From assembly GCA_964019155.1 (NCBI GenBank), contig OZ025243.1:32870028-32934027 (forward strand): 64,000 nt of DNA, given 5' to 3'. Shown piece by piece: positions 62,047 through 64,000 of this stretch. A program made the position numbers and the translations under genes. The notes beneath the pieces were generated by a model. The model saw only the letters and a program-made list of their open reading frames with translations, made no database searches and was not told the origin of the DNA. The DNA is from Osedax fenrisi (Eukaryota > Annelida > Polychaeta > Sabellida > Siboglinidae). Positions within the stretch are counted from its first letter, which is position 1. Every line of letters begins with the position of its first letter.

Positions 62047-63024
62047 TAAGAGTAATTTTAAACATGATGTTGATAATGGATTCGGCTGGTTCATTTGATT
62101 CTTCAAAACTTTAGTATTGAGAATACCCTACCAATTTTGTTTTTATTTAGGTCAATATTGGCTGTGCGAGGGCATGTTAACTTTACAACAAAATTAACGG
62201 GAATAGATAGGAAAATTCCAAAAAAAAACAAATATGTATATTTTTCACATTTATAATTAAAATACAATCATGAAATTTTGTAGAAGAATAGAAGAATATG
62301 TGTAATATGTAGAGTTCCTATGAATGATATAAAATTTATAAAAACAAAATTTTATTTCTAGGATTTTTTTTCTAATTATAGGATTTTCCAGAAATTTGTT
62401 TGGCATTTCATATTTGTGTATAGAATCGTTATATTTGATAAATTTATATTATATATAATAAAAAAACAATTAATTAATCACTATATATTACAATTTGGTG
62501 GACAAAATAATAACTACCCTGGTATTTCTATATTCTGTTAAAAATCATCAATAAATGACCTTTTTTTTGTGGATTGATACCTTTACAAATTTTAAGATTT
62601 TTTTTTGTTCTACCTTATCATAAGATGATTTGTTTAAATTAGTTATCAAATAACTAATATTGTAATTATGGATACTATAGATAATATTTACTATATATTA
62701 ATGTTATCTATTAGAAGAATATAGTATTTAAGAAAATTACTCATTATTATATATATATATTACATTACATTTTACATTAAAATAAAAATAAAATGTGTAG
62801 AATTCAAATAAATGCCTTTAAGGACAATTGTTTATAAACATATACAATACAATAGTAATGACATTTAGAGATTTTTTTTTTTTAATAATTTAAAATTTTT
62901 TTTTAAAACCTTCATCACCAATAATGAACCAAAATGTATATGGTTTAATAAAATAGTATCATGAACATCATATCTATAGAATCTGGTATAAATCAGTATG
63001 ATCTGTAAAATAAAATCACTCTAA
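62047..63024 (-). mobile_element. ~1-kb internal-deletion derivative of the 5-kb transposon
   Basis: The left ~0.7 kb matches 55418-56200 (AAGAGTAATTTTAAACATGA, GGGAATAGATAGGAAAATTC, CAAATATGTATATTTTTCAC, TAACTAATATTGTAATTA). The right ~0.15 kb matches 60270-60423 (CATGAACATCATATCTATAG, AAATCACTCT). The transposase gene in between is absent. Flanks TCGCACGT (62039-62046) and TTGCATGT (63025-63032) differ only by two C-to-T changes at CpG sites, consistent with an old 8-bp duplication that lost its CpGs. Confidence 0.75.
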
Positions 63025-63032
63025 TTGCATGT

Positions 63033-63427
63033 CTCACTATAGATTGACTGATGTGTTTTCATTTGACACCACTATTATTTTTCCATGATTCGATACATCA
63101 TTGTTGCTATTTATGTTTAGTAAATATATACTGTTTTTTTTTCAAATTAATTCTAATCTTTTATAAAAAATATATTTTTTCTTAATTATATATTTTCTTA
63201 TGGGGGTACCTCTACTTTTGACTTCAGTGTTATTTATTTTATTTGTATTATTAAAATAAAATTGAATTATTATTGTATTATGTTTTATTTTTATCCTAAT
63301 AAATATGATGATATTTGGCATTGCACATATTGTCAGTAGGTATCGAATCAATAAAGCTTTCACTGATCATCTTTAGACTTTGTCTATATACTTATTTCAT
63401 TCATTAATTCATTCATTCATTACTTCA

Positions 63428-63491
<64 letters not shown>

Positions 63492-64000
63492 TATATATAA
63501 AATAATTGATATTATATATTAGTATATATAAAATATACTAATATATACAAATATATAATACATTTTATATAGTTAATTTAACATTTGTTATATAGTGATA
63601 CATATAGATATAATTTTAAATATCAAAATATTAAATATGATTAGTATAAATATGTTATTTAATAGTAACTATATAACATTAATTATATAATATATGTATA
63701 TAGTATTTATAAACTCTGAAAATGTTATATACATTTAGCATACCGTTCAAACGATGTAACATTCCACATATCATAAATGGTATAAATAAAATAATGAGAT
63801 GATAACTTCTAAAGTATTATAATAAATATTACATAATAAATGATATTATATTATATACAGTTGTATGTTTATAATGAACAGATAATGACTTACAATTGAT
63901 CATGAATGACATATTATTCAACATTATATAGATAATGAATTATTTTTTATTATTTCAAAGTAAAATAATTGTTGTTAACAAAATGAAACGAACGCCTCCC
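63033..64000. other. AT-rich end of window
   Basis: ATTCATTCATT repeats at about 63394-63422 and (TA)n at 63431-63489. The open frame at 63142-63363 (-) is low-complexity and not recognised. Confidence 0.4.

Noticed and set aside
1..64000. CRISPR arrays, bacterial operons, rRNA
   Set aside because: Spliced transposase genes, LINEs, SINE and microsatellites show this is a eukaryotic nuclear sequence. All tandem repeats seen have variable, spacer-less units.

Overview
This is a very AT-rich (mostly A/T, full of (TA)n microsatellites), gene-poor stretch of a eukaryotic nuclear genome. Every coding signal I can recognise belongs to a mobile element, and I see no ordinary host gene. The element types fit an invertebrate animal: CR1/Jockey-like and RTE-like LINEs, Ty3/gypsy, MULEs with the metazoan-style Mutator-like transposase domain, Helitron ends of the GAGCAACGCCGGG...CTAG type, and a tRNA-derived SINE. 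Sponge or cnidarian is my guess, not something the sequence proves.

Layout. 0.66-6.3 kb holds an RTE-like LINE (+) split by a degenerate Ty3/gypsy element (-). 6.65-8.7 kb is a strand-skewed relic of a second LINE (-). 10.15-11.9 kb is a patchwork of RT fragments (LINE +, gypsy -, CR1-like LINE -). 13.65-16.4 kb is a 2.75-kb hAT-like non-autonomous element with internal tandem repeats. 16.9-28.7 kb contains an inverted pair of one repeat carrying a fold-back element and a piece of an invertebrate repeat-borne protein. Between the two copies lie minisatellites, an RTE 3' end followed by four ~0.6-kb direct repeats, and a cluster of GC-rich fold-back elements. 27.9-34.6 kb has three copies of a ~455-bp MITE with 7-bp target duplications. 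37.0-37.8 kb has a SINE and an RT fragment.

38.28-43.07 kb looks like a Helitron built from an array of its own 3' end, duplicated as ~2.3-kb blocks. It is followed by a 153-bp hAT-type MITE with a perfect 8-bp target duplication and a TACATA-rich minisatellite. 44.5-48.5 kb (-) is a nearly complete CR1/Jockey-like LINE with a PHD-like ORF1, endonuclease and RT, disabled by one frameshift, two in-frame stops and a mutated RT active site.

The most informative region is 51.7-60.4 kb. A ten-exon MULE transposase gene (+) is interrupted at its last codons by a 5,006-bp DNA transposon (55418-60423) with TAAGAGT... terminal inverted repeats and an exact 8-bp target duplication (ATGTGCAG). That transposon carries a four-exon gene (-) from a protein family I know only as 'uncharacterized' in invertebrates. 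The structure suggests that this family is a transposase. A ~1-kb internal-deletion derivative of the same element sits at 62047-63024.
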